A stretch of DNA of 60,411 nucleotides from Nitrospirota bacterium (lineage in GTDB: Bacteria; Nitrospirota; Thermodesulfovibrionia; Thermodesulfovibrionales; UBA6898). Location of the stretch: contig JACRLQ010000023.1 of NCBI GenBank assembly GCA_016215155.1, positions 1 through 60,411 of the forward strand. Direction: 5' to 3'. Shown here in pieces: positions 17,573 through 25,734 of the stretch (the stretch's first letter is position 1; every line of letters begins with the position of its first letter). The position numbers were made by a program, and so were the translations under genes. The notes under the pieces are model-generated. The model did no database searches and had not been told where the DNA came from. It saw only the letters and a list, made by a program, of their open reading frames with translations.

Positions 17573-18571
17573 ATGCTTAATCCATTGAAGATGTTTGAAC
17601 AGCTGCTCACCTGGTTTAATGAAAAGGTCTCTGTAAAGGCCAAGATCATTCTTGCCGTAATGTTCCTGCTGTTTATCTGCCTCATGGGGTATGTTGCCTA
17701 TAGGATAAATGATTATTTTGAAAACGACCCAAAGGCATGCATTACCTGCCACGTGCATGACGACGCCAACCACGCATGGGCTGTGAGTGAACACAAATCC
17801 GTAAATTGTCATGAATGCCATCACTCGACAAAAAAGGAACAGATGGTCCAGATGTACCGCTTTGTGTTTATGGGCGTAAAATCAGTGGCGCCGAGACACG
17901 GCGAGGTCATTGTGGCCTGGAAGATATGCTACTCATGTCACTGGGAAAAGAACGATAAATTCCCGACGGCAAAACTTATGAACAACTCAAGACTCCACTC
18001 CAAGCATGTCTTTATGGAGAAGATAGAGTGCGTAAAATGTCACGGCTATAAAATACACCAGTTTACCGCGGAGCCCAGGTTCTGCATCAAATGCCATGAG
18101 GGACGCGAAGTCCATGGCGTTGGGATGGAGGCCCTTGCGTGCCTTAACTGCCATACCGACAGGACCAAAGACCTGAAGCCGGGGAGGAAGAAATGCCTTT
18201 ATTGCCACGGCAGCGAGAAAAACAGGCAGGAACTCCTTGCGGACGCGACGCTGGATGTCACACATTATAAGCCTGATGATAAAACCGTCAAAAGGGCCAC
18301 CAAGATCATCGTGCCTGAGAACGCCCCGATGCAGTTCGACTGCTACCAGTGCCATAAGCCCCATAAAACCGCGCGGCCTGACTGGGGCAACTGCAAGTCG
18401 TGTCATCCCAATACCGCCACGGTAGGAAAGCACGCGATGCATATCGATATGGGACTAAAATGCAAGGACTGTCATAAACCCCACGTCTGGAGAGTCACGC
18501 CGGAACAGGCGAAGAAGGACTGCGTGAAGTGTCACGAGTATAAGGACCCCAAGACCTTTATCAGTCAATAG
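17573..18571 (+). CDS. Membrane-anchored 11-heme cytochrome c (NapC/NirT-like N-terminus)
   Basis: 332 residues from ATG 17573, after GGGAGG. One TM helix (~25-45) anchors a periplasmic domain with eleven CxxCH motifs: CITCH, CHECH, CYSCH, CVKCH, CIKCH, CLNCH, CLYCH, CYQCH, CKSCH, CKDCH and CVKCH. The anchor plus first hemes resemble NapC/NirT quinol dehydrogenases, but eleven hemes far exceed their four. With the downstream tetraheme protein, NrfC-like and NrfD-like subunits it could form a membrane electron-transfer complex, although a terminator lies between. Electron acceptor unknown. Confidence 0.88.
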   Translation: MLNPLKMFEQLLTWFNEKVSVKAKIILAVMFLLFICLMGYVAYRINDYFENDPKACITCHVHDDANHAWAVSEHKSVNCHECHHSTKKEQMVQMYRFVFMGVKSVAPRHGEVIVAWKICYSCHWEKNDKFPTAKLMNNSRLHSKHVFMEKIECVKCHGYKIHQFTAEPRFCIKCHEGREVHGVGMEALACLNCHTDRTKDLKPGRKKCLYCHGSEKNRQELLADATLDVTHYKPDDKTVKRATKIIVPENAPMQFDCYQCHKPHKTARPDWGNCKSCHPNTATVGKHAMHIDMGLKCKDCHKPHVWRVTPEQAKKDCVKCHEYKDPKTFISQ

Positions 18572-18587
18572 GGTCATAGCCATTAAG

Positions 18588-18625
18588 GTGCAGGTCCGTT
18601 TGTAATGGACCTGCACTTTTTTTTT
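18588..18625 (+). terminator. Rho-independent terminator
   Basis: A perfect 10-bp stem (18588-18597 with 18607-18616), 9-nt loop and T9 tract, 17 bp after the 11-heme gene. It implies partial or full transcriptional separation from the tetraheme-NrfCD genes. Confidence 0.9.
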
Positions 18626-18688
18626 GCCGAATTTTCCTTCCGTTACTGTTATAATTAATGATAAATAAAAAAACGAGGTCCGCGCTAG

Positions 18689-19162
18689 ATGAAGAACCAT
18701 GTATTGAGGCCTTTGCTGGTTGTTCTGGGACTTGTAGCCCTTGTCCTTCTGATACGCCCTTTTTACGTGCCGAAGGATTTCGGCGTCCATGAAAGAGGCT
18801 ATATGTATGGCTGGTATCGTCAGGGCAATATTGAGGACTGGAAGAAGGTCACGGTCAAATATCAGGGCAGTGAAAGCTGCAAGGACTGTCATCCGGACAA
18901 GATTGAAACCCTTTCACAGTCGCCGCATGCCATTATACAATGCGAAAACTGCCACGGCCCGGCCCTTGAACATCCCTCTGCGCCCGAAAAACTCCCTATC
19001 GACAGGACCAGGGGACAGTGTCTCAGATGCCACACGAAGCTCAGCTATCCTACAAGCGCGCGCGCCGGTTTAAAGGGCATCGACCCCGGCAGTCATAATC
19101 CCGACACTGAATGTGTATCCTGTCATAACCCGCACAAGCCTTCCCTGGAGGGACTGAAATGA
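18689..19162 (+). CDS. Membrane-anchored tetraheme cytochrome c
   Basis: 157 residues with an N-terminal TM helix (~7-24) and four heme sites: CKDCH, CENCH, CLRCH and CVSCH. The spacing resembles NrfH-like or doubled diheme modules used to pass electrons between a quinone-reactive NrfD unit and periplasmic carriers. GAGG lies upstream, and a TATAAT (18650-18655) may be its -10. It overlaps the NrfC-like gene by 4 bp (ATGA). Confidence 0.88.
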   Translation: MKNHVLRPLLVVLGLVALVLLIRPFYVPKDFGVHERGYMYGWYRQGNIEDWKKVTVKYQGSESCKDCHPDKIETLSQSPHAIIQCENCHGPALEHPSAPEKLPIDRTRGQCLRCHTKLSYPTSARAGLKGIDPGSHNPDTECVSCHNPHKPSLEGLK

Positions 19163-19941
19163 TATCACGCAGAGATTTTATAAAAAAAGCCACAATAGCG
19201 GCGGCAGGTGTGTCTTTTTCCGCCGCGTCCATAGAGATACTCACCCCTGCCAGGGTGCATGCCCTGAAAAATGATAAGGCGCTCAGATGGGTGTTTCTCG
19301 TGGACACCTACAAATGTGTCGGCTGCGGCCTTTGCGTCAAGGCCTGCAAGAATGAAAACGAGATCCCCTATGATGCCAATGTCACCAGGACCTGGGTCGA
19401 ACGCTATGTAATCACCAAAGACGGCAAGCTTCACGCGGATTCTCCCAAAGGCGCCCGCGACGGGTTTACAGACCCCAGGATAGATCTCGGCATGGGCAGG
19501 ACCGAGGACATAAAGACCGAAGACATAAAGAAGGCCTTCTTCGTCCCAAAACTCTGCAACCAGTGCGAGAACCCGCCGTGCGTACAGGTCTGTCCCGTGG
19601 GGGCTACCTATCAGGCCCCTGACGGAGTTGTGCTGGTTGACAGGTCCTGGTGCATCGGCTGCGGGTACTGCATCATGGCCTGTCCCTATGGCGTCAGGTT
19701 TTTCCATCCGAAGCACCATACGGCGGAAAAGTGCAATTTCTGTTATCACCGTATAAATAAAGACATGAAGCCCGCCTGCGTACAGGCCTGCCCGTTCGAC
19801 GCCCGGAAGATCGGGAATATAAAGGACCCGGATGATCCCGTGGCAAAGATAATAACCACGGAACGCGTAGGGATTCTCAAGAGCGAATACGGGACCAAGC
19901 CGCAGGTCTTTTATATCGGACTGGACGAGGAGGTTAGATAA
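19159..19941 (+). CDS. NrfC/DmsB-like 4Fe-4S ferredoxin with Tat signal
   Basis: 260 residues. The N-terminal SRRDFIKKA is a twin-arginine signal, so the protein is exported folded. Cys clusters follow the four-cluster DmsB/NrfC/PsrB pattern: CVGCGLCVKAC, CNQCENPPCVQVC, CIGCGYCIMAC and CNFCYHR..., CVQACP. It should relay electrons between the NrfD membrane partner encoded next and the cytochromes. Overlaps the upstream cytochrome gene and is one base from the NrfD gene. Confidence 0.93.
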   Translation: MISRRDFIKKATIAAAGVSFSAASIEILTPARVHALKNDKALRWVFLVDTYKCVGCGLCVKACKNENEIPYDANVTRTWVERYVITKDGKLHADSPKGARDGFTDPRIDLGMGRTEDIKTEDIKKAFFVPKLCNQCENPPCVQVCPVGATYQAPDGVVLVDRSWCIGCGYCIMACPYGVRFFHPKHHTAEKCNFCYHRINKDMKPACVQACPFDARKIGNIKDPDDPVAKIITTERVGILKSEYGTKPQVFYIGLDEEVR

Positions 19942-19942
19942 C

Positions 19943-21196
19943 ATGGTTCATGGAGAAATCTGGACCTTAAAAGAGCTGTTTGTCACCCCTAATGAATATA
20001 TCTACTGGAGCGTGCAGATAGTGATGTACCCTTTCATGACGGGGCTTGTCGCGGGGGCGTTCGTCCTTTCTTCCCTTTATCACGTTTTTGGGATCAAGGA
20101 GCTTAAGGACATGGCCAGGTTTGCGCTTGTGTTTTCATTTGCCCTTCTTTTTGCGGCGCCTGTGCCCATAATACTCCACCTGCAGTACCCGTTAAGGGGC
20201 ATAAATGTAATGATGACGCCTCATTTCACCTCTGCCATTGCGGCCTTTGGGATCGTCTTTTCGACCTATGGCGCGATCGTCGCCTCTGAGCTCTGGTTTC
20301 TTTACCGCAGACACTTTGTCGAGCAGTCAAAAATGCTTAAGTCCAGGCAGGACCGGACCCTTGGCGAGAGCCTGCTTTATTTAATCTTTACCGCACTGAC
20401 CCTTGGCGCGTATGACATCAGTGAGAAGGCCTTGCGCAAAGATGAAAAGGCGATAAAGGCGCTGGCCGCCATCGGCATCCCCGTGGCCTGTTTTCTACAC
20501 GGATATGCCGGCTTCATATTCGGCTCGGTCAAGGCAAACGCCCTGTGGATGACCCCTCTTATGCCGGTCATTTTTATAATGTCGGCGGTCGTTTCCGGCA
20601 TTGCGCTCTGCATGCTTACTTATGTGGTCACTATGGAGATCAGGAAGTTTCTGGCCTGCAGAAAGCATTCTCCGGCCTATTCTCCCGAGTGCCGGGAAGA
20701 GATAAAGAGTGTCGAGGTCAAGGTGATAAAAATGACCTCCAAATACCTCCTTTTTTTCCTCATCTTCGCGATCAGTCTCGAACTGCTGGACCTGATATTC
20801 AGGGGGTATACCGCTACAAAATCCTGGGACGTGTTAAGAAGCGTCATCTACGGCAAGGACTTCACCTCCATCTTTCTGCTCCAGTACGGTCTTGGCAACC
20901 TCATCCCCTTTATCATCTTCCTTATGCCGGGACTCACGTTAAGAAGGGCGGTGGTGGGGGTCATTTTGGTCATGTTCGGCGTCTTCATGATGAGATGGAA
21001 CGTCGTCATCGGCGGGCAGGCTTTTTCCCTGACCTTCGCGGGATATATGCATTATCATCTGCCGATTGTTCCGCATGACTGGGAGACGCTGAAGGAGGGG
21101 CTTGTAGGGGCTGTGGGAGTTTTTGTGATGCCGTTCGTGCTGTTTTATTTTCTGACGAAGATATTCCCGATATTCGGGCTGAAAGAATCGCACTAG
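19943..21196 (+). CDS. NrfD/PsrC-like quinone-interacting membrane subunit
   Basis: 417 residues with roughly ten hydrophobic segments. The opening YWSVQIVMYPFMTGLVAGAF is the NrfD-family signature for quinone-linked membrane subunits of polysulfide-reductase-type complexes. There is no catalytic molybdopterin subunit nearby, so with the tetraheme and Fe-S proteins the unit is more like a menaquinol:cytochrome oxidoreductase (Qrc/Act/Hmc style) than a terminal reductase. That assignment is inference. Confidence 0.88.
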   Translation: MVHGEIWTLKELFVTPNEYIYWSVQIVMYPFMTGLVAGAFVLSSLYHVFGIKELKDMARFALVFSFALLFAAPVPIILHLQYPLRGINVMMTPHFTSAIAAFGIVFSTYGAIVASELWFLYRRHFVEQSKMLKSRQDRTLGESLLYLIFTALTLGAYDISEKALRKDEKAIKALAAIGIPVACFLHGYAGFIFGSVKANALWMTPLMPVIFIMSAVVSGIALCMLTYVVTMEIRKFLACRKHSPAYSPECREEIKSVEVKVIKMTSKYLLFFLIFAISLELLDLIFRGYTATKSWDVLRSVIYGKDFTSIFLLQYGLGNLIPFIIFLMPGLTLRRAVVGVILVMFGVFMMRWNVVIGGQAFSLTFAGYMHYHLPIVPHDWETLKEGLVGAVGVFVMPFVLFYFLTKIFPIFGLKESH

Positions 21197-21203
21197 CCGG
21201 TTA

Positions 21204-21428
21204 ATGGGTTTTTTGTCGAAGGATTACCTCCAGGCCTGGTCAGTCGGGCTGGGCCTGGTGATATCCACCTTCATCGGACTCGGGCTCGGCTATTGGCTTG
21301 ATGGTCTGTTTAATACATCCCCGTGGCTCACGATCATTTTTCTCATCCTCGGCATTGTTTCGGGCTTCAGGGACCTCTTGAGAATGGCCCGCAGGCAGAA
21401 CGATGGACCTGATAAAAAAGATAGTTAG
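21204..21428 (+). CDS. AtpZ/AtpI-like small membrane protein
   Basis: 74 residues with two TM helices (~13-33, ~40-60) and the loop LGLGYWLDGLFNTSPW, the pattern of AtpZ (F0F1-ATPase subunit, putative). It follows the NrfD gene by 7 bp and overlaps the next gene by 26 bp. In many genomes it precedes the F0 genes; here no atpB/E/F follow. Confidence 0.7.
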   Translation: MGFLSKDYLQAWSVGLGLVISTFIGLGLGYWLDGLFNTSPWLTIIFLILGIVSGFRDLLRMARRQNDGPDKKDS

Positions 21429-21774
21429 GCGCTCAGCCATAATACTTATGCCTGTAGCGGCCGCCTCGGCCGTGATTGAATGGTGGAGGGTGCCCGCCGG
21501 CATTCTGGCGGGGGGGCTCATCGCCCTGGTCAACATAAAACTGCTCGCCTGGGGCGTCAGCGGGCTTCTTGGAGCGGAAAAGGCGACGGCGAGGATGCTT
21601 TTTTTCAGCCAGTTCAGGTTCCTCATGATACTCGTCATCCTGTCCCTGCTCGTCTATCTGAGACTGGTCAACATCTTTGGGATACTGGCCGGTTTCAGCA
21701 TTGTCTTTTCAGTGGTAATGGCAGAGGGGTACCTTAACTCCAGGCAGCCCGGTAAAGGGACCTTGTCTGATTAA
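21403..21774 (+). CDS. AtpI-like membrane protein (ATP synthase I chain-like)
   Basis: 123 residues, four hydrophobic segments (~10-26, ~32-55, ~65-83, ~88-110), with the positive-inside pattern of ATP synthase I chain proteins that help assemble the c-ring. Overlap with the AtpZ-like gene supports a pair. The rest of the ATP synthase operon is absent from the window. Confidence 0.6.
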   Translation: MDLIKKIVRRSAIILMPVAAASAVIEWWRVPAGILAGGLIALVNIKLLAWGVSGLLGAEKATARMLFFSQFRFLMILVILSLLVYLRLVNIFGILAGFSIVFSVVMAEGYLNSRQPGKGTLSD

Positions 21775-21775
21775 T

Positions 21776-21812
21776 AAAAAAGGCGGCTGACGAAAGTCAT
21801 CGTCAGCCGCCT
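21776..21812 (-). terminator. Terminator of the OmpA-like gene
   Basis: A perfect 13-bp stem (21781-21793 with 21800-21812), 6-nt loop; on the minus strand it runs into TTTTTATT. It sits 24 bp past the ompA-like stop and also closes the converging AtpI-like unit. Confidence 0.85.
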
Positions 21813-21836
21813 GATGAAAAACGAAAAAAGACGGGT

Positions 21837-22838
21837 TTATTTGACCTTTATTTCGAAATGGACCCTTCTGTTCATCTTTGCCGCGGCTGATTCTTTCTTC
21901 GGTTTCGGCTCGGGAACTTCAGGCATCCTCTCTCCGTAAGCTTTTGCGGTCAGCCTGTCGGCGGATATCCCCTCCTGGATAAGATAGGCCTTGACCGTGT
22001 TGGCCCTTTTTGCGCTGAGCTTCATGTTGTACTCATCGGACCCTATGGCCGAGGTATGGCCCTGGATCTCTATCTCCAGCCCCGGATTTTCCTTGAGTTT
22101 CACAATGTCCCGTTGCAGTATCTCTTTGGCGGCAGAGGTAAGAGAATACCTGTTATTTTCAAAATGCACGTCCTCAAGCACGATTTTTATGGGTTCCGCT
22201 TTGGGGACCGGCGCAGGTTCAGGTTTCGGCTCCGGCTGAGGCTGAGGCTTCGCAACGGCGGCCGGCTCGGGCTTGGGAGCGGGTTTCGGCTCAGGGAGGG
22301 GCTGTGGTTTCGGGGCCGGCGCGGGTTCCGGCGCCGGGACCGCCTTGGGTGTCTTTTTGCCGAGGGTGAAGGTAAGGCCCGCGGACACGATGACATTGTT
22401 CGAATGGGTAACCACGTTCCTTATTTCCGACCTGAACGACATACAGTTGGATAGAGAATATTTGAATCCGGCCCCGATGTCTCCCATGAGAGTGTTGTAG
22501 GAATCCTTATTCCTGGGGCTGACATGCGCATTGCCGATACCGGCAAGGATGAAAGGAGTGAACCTCTTTTCGGGCGTCAGATGATACAGCAGGTCAACCC
22601 CCAAAAGTTCCGCGCTGGATTCGACCTTGCTGTAAGCCGCCTCCAGCTCCCATCTGTCGGTCAGGTTATATCCCAGGCGGAGGCCGATAATTTTTTTGTG
22701 ACAGAACTCCGGAGAATTTGCCGTCGTGCAATATCCGACAAACGGGTTGATCTCAAAGGTACCCCCCAGAATTTCAGCAGACGCCCATGAAGGCAGAAGG
22801 ATACAGATGAGCAATGCAATAAGCACGGGTTTTTTCAT
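21837..22838 (-). CDS. OmpA-family outer membrane protein
   Basis: 333 residues: signal peptide 1-21; an eight-stranded OmpA/OprF-like barrel ~25-160; a long Pro/Ala/Lys/Glu-rich linker ~163-218; an OmpA C-terminal peptidoglycan-binding domain ~220-333 with IEIQGHTSAIGSDEYN, LSAKRANTVKAYL and the terminal MNRRVHFEI. It ties outer membrane to cell wall. Start ATG 22838 with GGAGGA upstream. Monocistronic. Confidence 0.95.
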   Translation of the reverse strand: MKKPVLIALLICILLPSWASAEILGGTFEINPFVGYCTTANSPEFCHKKIIGLRLGYNLTDRWELEAAYSKVESSAELLGVDLLYHLTPEKRFTPFILAGIGNAHVSPRNKDSYNTLMGDIGAGFKYSLSNCMSFRSEIRNVVTHSNNVIVSAGLTFTLGKKTPKAVPAPEPAPAPKPQPLPEPKPAPKPEPAAVAKPQPQPEPKPEPAPVPKAEPIKIVLEDVHFENNRYSLTSAAKEILQRDIVKLKENPGLEIEIQGHTSAIGSDEYNMKLSAKRANTVKAYLIQEGISADRLTAKAYGERMPEVPEPKPKKESAAAKMNRRVHFEIKVK

Positions 22839-23035
22839 AAATCCTCCGAAAAAAAATTTCTACTATAATATCCGCAAGCCCTTATCATGTCAACTGACCG
22901 AATATATATTGACTCAATAATGACTCTGGATTATTATAGTTGACGACTTCGTTGCCATGGCTGCAATGGACATCGGCTGTATTCATATTTTGAATAGAAC
23001 ACTGAGTAAATAAAGCGTTAAATCAGGAGGAGTTG

Positions 23036-23959
23036 ATGAAGAATAAATACGGTATTCTGATGACCTGTATGCTGATCGCCTTTTTTCTGTCCGGGTGCGG
23101 GTGCGGGGGGAATGATGTCACCCTGCTGTCAATTATGGTGACACCCCAGGACCAGACCGTAGTCATGGGAGCGGCGCAGCAGTATACCGCAACGGGTACC
23201 TATTCCGACAATACGACATCCGATATCACCACCCTCGTGACATGGAGCTCTTCGAACAATGGTGTCGCCGTCATCAGCAATTCTACGGGTTCCGAAGGCA
23301 GGGCCGCGGCGGTATTTACCGGGCAGGCGATTATAACGGCAGAGTCGGGAAGCATTACAGGGACAGCTACCCTTACCGTGGCGCCGGCTCTCATCTCGAT
23401 AGCGGTGACGCCAAAGGACCAGACGGTCGTCGTTGGCGCGGTACAGCAATTCTCGGCAACAGGGACCTATTCCGACAACACCGCAAAGGATATTACAGGC
23501 CTGGTCGTCTGGACCTCGTCAAACGCCTTCGTTGCCGTCGTCAGCAATGAGGCGGGCTCCAAGGGCCGTGTTTCAACGACGTCAACGGGGACTACTGCTG
23601 TAACGGCCTCTCTCGAGGGGATAAGCGGTTCTGCCGGGCTGACGGTAAATCCGGTGCCGTCTCCTCCGCCACCGCCACCGCCGGCTGCAAAACTCATCTC
23701 GATCGAGGTCACCCCTCAGAATCCTACCGTCCGCTTCGGCACGTCGATCCAATTCAAGGCAACGGGCCTTTATGATGACGGGGCATCGACGGACATTACG
23801 CAGTCCGCTCTTTGGAGTTCCTCTGACGAGACTATCGCGACAATAAGCAATACGCCGGGGTCGAAGGGGCTTGCCACTACCGACCATAAAGTCGGCAACA
23901 CGACCATCACCGCAACCCTCGACGGCGTGTCCGGATCGACGACCCTTATAGATCCTTAA
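23036..23959 (+). CDS. Lipoprotein with three Ig-like (Big_2) domains
   Basis: Start ATG 23036 after AGGAGG; the TTG just before is less likely. 307 residues: lipobox LSGC with acylated Cys near 20, then three ~85-residue Big_2-type domains, each opening ISI.VTP.(D/N)QTV..G..QQ..ATGTYSD and carrying W(S/T)SSN. Between domains two and three lies a run of eight Pro. Secreted, surface or periplasmic; no enzyme motif. Stands alone before the PHP gene. Confidence 0.85.
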   Translation: MKNKYGILMTCMLIAFFLSGCGCGGNDVTLLSIMVTPQDQTVVMGAAQQYTATGTYSDNTTSDITTLVTWSSSNNGVAVISNSTGSEGRAAAVFTGQAIITAESGSITGTATLTVAPALISIAVTPKDQTVVVGAVQQFSATGTYSDNTAKDITGLVVWTSSNAFVAVVSNEAGSKGRVSTTSTGTTAVTASLEGISGSAGLTVNPVPSPPPPPPPAAKLISIEVTPQNPTVRFGTSIQFKATGLYDDGASTDITQSALWSSSDETIATISNTPGSKGLATTDHKVGNTTITATLDGVSGSTTLIDP

Positions 23960-23973
23960 AATACCTGCCGCTA

Positions 23974-24000
23974 CAGCCCCTTATGAGGAGTAAGGGGCTG
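23974..24000 (+). terminator. Hairpin before the PHP gene
   Basis: CAGCCCCTTA pairs with TAAGGGGCTG (10 bp, 7-nt loop) but no T-run follows; the PHP ribosome site gagg comes right after. It may be a weak terminator or an mRNA-end stabiliser of the lipoprotein gene. Confidence 0.5.
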
Positions 24001-24011
24001 AGGTTTCCATA

Positions 24012-24641
24012 ATGAGTTTCAAGATCGACCTCCACGTACATTCCAGGTCCAGCATGGACAATGACTCCGATCCGGAGGAAGCGGTCCTTCACGCCATACG
24101 CCTCAGTCTTCAGGGGATCGCGTTCACCGAGCATTATTATTACGGCGCCTCCGAGCCTGCCGAGAGGCTGAAGGAAAAATACGGCCGGGAGATATGTATA
24201 CTGAGAGGCGTCGAATTTTCTTCAATTGAAGGACACTGCCTGGTATTTGGAGTAAATACCGACCGGCTCTCCATGAGGGGAATGCCGGTAAAAGACATCA
24301 TAAGGATCGTGAATCAGAACGGGGGCGTTGTCATTCCGTCTCATCCGTACAGGGGAACTAACAGCGTTGGGGACATCGTTAAAGGCCTCGATGGCATTAC
24401 CGCCGTTGAAGGGTATAATGGCTGCAATATGGACGCGATGAACGTCAGGGCCGTCGAAACCGCCCTGCTGTTGAATCTTCCATATACAGGCGGGTCGGAT
24501 GCGCACTCGCCGGCAGAGGTGGGTTCCTGCTACACGGAATTTGATGACCCCGTTACGGAAGAGAGCTTCATCCGCGCCCTTAAATCAGGGAGGTACAGGG
24601 GGATAGACACCAGAAGGATATCTAAAGGGTTCCGGAGGTGA
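24012..24641 (+). CDS. PHP-domain metal-dependent phosphoesterase
   Basis: 209 residues forming one PHP domain. The four metal motifs are present: DLHVHSRSS, AFTEHYYYG with a following GVEFS, IPSHPYRG, and GGSDAHSP. Homologues hydrolyse small phosphoesters (for example histidinol-phosphate or RNase AM-like substrates); the substrate here cannot be told. Single gene with a bidirectional terminator downstream. Confidence 0.88.
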   Translation: MSFKIDLHVHSRSSMDNDSDPEEAVLHAIRLSLQGIAFTEHYYYGASEPAERLKEKYGREICILRGVEFSSIEGHCLVFGVNTDRLSMRGMPVKDIIRIVNQNGGVVIPSHPYRGTNSVGDIVKGLDGITAVEGYNGCNMDAMNVRAVETALLLNLPYTGGSDAHSPAEVGSCYTEFDDPVTEESFIRALKSGRYRGIDTRRISKGFRR

Positions 24642-24652
24642 GACGGAAAGTA

Positions 24653-24692
24653 AAAAGAGGACGGACTAAATGCCGTGAGTCCGTCCTCTTTT
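24653..24692. terminator. Bidirectional terminator
   Basis: A perfect 15-bp stem (24653-24667 with 24678-24692), 10-nt loop, A-run on one side and T-run on the other, between the converging PHP gene and the 6-Cys gene. Confidence 0.9.
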
Positions 24693-24721
24693 CTGGTTTC
24701 CTACTTAAGCAGTCTCAGGCC

Positions 24722-25198
24722 TTACTGCACGCTGTCTGCGTCGACTACGCTGCTGTTGCCCTTGACTTTTGTGACGGTTGCGTCGGAGATAGTGCAGGTA
24801 TAATCCGCAGCAACGCCGTTACAGACGTTTATAGGGCTCTTCGTACACCGGATCGTGCCTTGTTTGCCTTTTAAGTTTGGGGTCCAGAAGGTCTGCCATG
24901 CCGATACGTTGCACCCTGCGGGAGCCGTCATCTTGACCGCCCCGGTTGACTTGGCGGGGATTACGGCCGGGGGATTCGGCGTCAGATTTACAGTATCGCA
25001 TACAGCAGCCCCGCCCGCGGCAGTACATGCCGTGGTATTGTTGTATACGGCCACGTGCGGATTATTGGTCGGCTTCAGCGCCGTAGTCGAGTTGTTGACT
25101 ATATTTATCGTATGAGTGACGTCAGCCGCAAAGACAGCGGACGAAAGCAATATCGAACCCCAAAAAATGAGGCCGGTTATCAATGCCGTTTTTTTCAT
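24722..25198 (-). CDS. Secreted 6-Cys protein, paralogue 2
   Basis: Start ATG 25198, after TTGAGGAA; upstream in-frame codons lack a ribosome site. 158 residues: signal peptide ending AVFAAD (~24), then a compact domain with six Cys in the places used by its neighbour: CTAAGGAAVC, GCNVSAWQTFW, IRC.KSPINVC and YTC. Three disulfides are plausible. No family recognised. Lies directly downstream of its paralogue, so the two look like a tandem duplication in one unit. Confidence 0.75.
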   Translation of the reverse strand: MKKTALITGLIFWGSILLSSAVFAADVTHTINIVNNSTTALKPTNNPHVAVYNNTTACTAAGGAAVCDTVNLTPNPPAVIPAKSTGAVKMTAPAGCNVSAWQTFWTPNLKGKQGTIRCTKSPINVCNGVAADYTCTISDATVTKVKGNSSVVDADSVQ

Positions 25199-25245
25199 TT
25201 CCTCAAATTCCTCTTTTGTCAGAATAAATTTCATCCACACAATAA

Positions 25246-25734
25246 TTACTGTACGCTGTCGGCGTCGGCTGTATTGTTGGTGCCCTTTATGGCGTTCACT
25301 GTAGTCTGGGATATTGTGCATGTGTAATTCGGGGCGGAGCCGTTACACATATTGACCGGGCTCTTTACGCACCGTATGGTGCCCTGTTTGCCTGAAAGCG
25401 CAGGGCTCCAGAAGGTCTGCCAGGCAGAGACGTTGCAGCCGGCAGGCGCCGTCATCGTTACAGTGCCTCTTGAGTTCGCGGCAATATTGGCAGGCGGATT
25501 AGGAGCCAGGTTCACCTGTCCGCAGACGGCTGGGCCGCCCGCGGCAGTACATGCCGTGGTATTGTTGTAGATCGCAACATGCGGATTGTTGGTAGGCTTC
25601 AGGGCGACGTTTGAGTTATTGACGATCGTTATCGTGTGAGATATATCCGCCGCAAAGACGTCTGCAGAAAAGACGATCGATGATACCATCAATATTGCGG
25701 TGAAGATGCCCCTTATTAATAACTGTTTTTTCAT
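25246..25734 (-). CDS. Secreted 6-Cys protein, paralogue 1
   Basis: Start ATG 25734, after AGGAGGAACAAGAA. 162 residues, signal peptide to DVFAAD (~29). Apart from the signal region it shares most residues with the gene that follows: HTI.IVNNS, ALKPTNNPHVA(V/I)YNNTTACTAAGG, APAGCNVSAWQTFW and DADSVQ at the C-terminus. Asn/Thr/Ala-rich with no charged active-site cluster, so more likely a structural or binding protein than an enzyme. Function unknown. Confidence 0.75.
   Translation of the reverse strand: MKKQLLIRGIFTAILMVSSIVFSADVFAADISHTITIVNNSNVALKPTNNPHVAIYNNTTACTAAGGPAVCGQVNLAPNPPANIAANSRGTVTMTAPAGCNVSAWQTFWSPALSGKQGTIRCVKSPVNMCNGSAPNYTCTISQTTVNAIKGTNNTADADSVQ

Noticed and set aside
16421-17824. 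467-codon minus-strand frame across hemL and the 11-heme gene
   Set aside because: Antisense to two certain genes; composition is that of a reverse shadow in GC-rich coding DNA.
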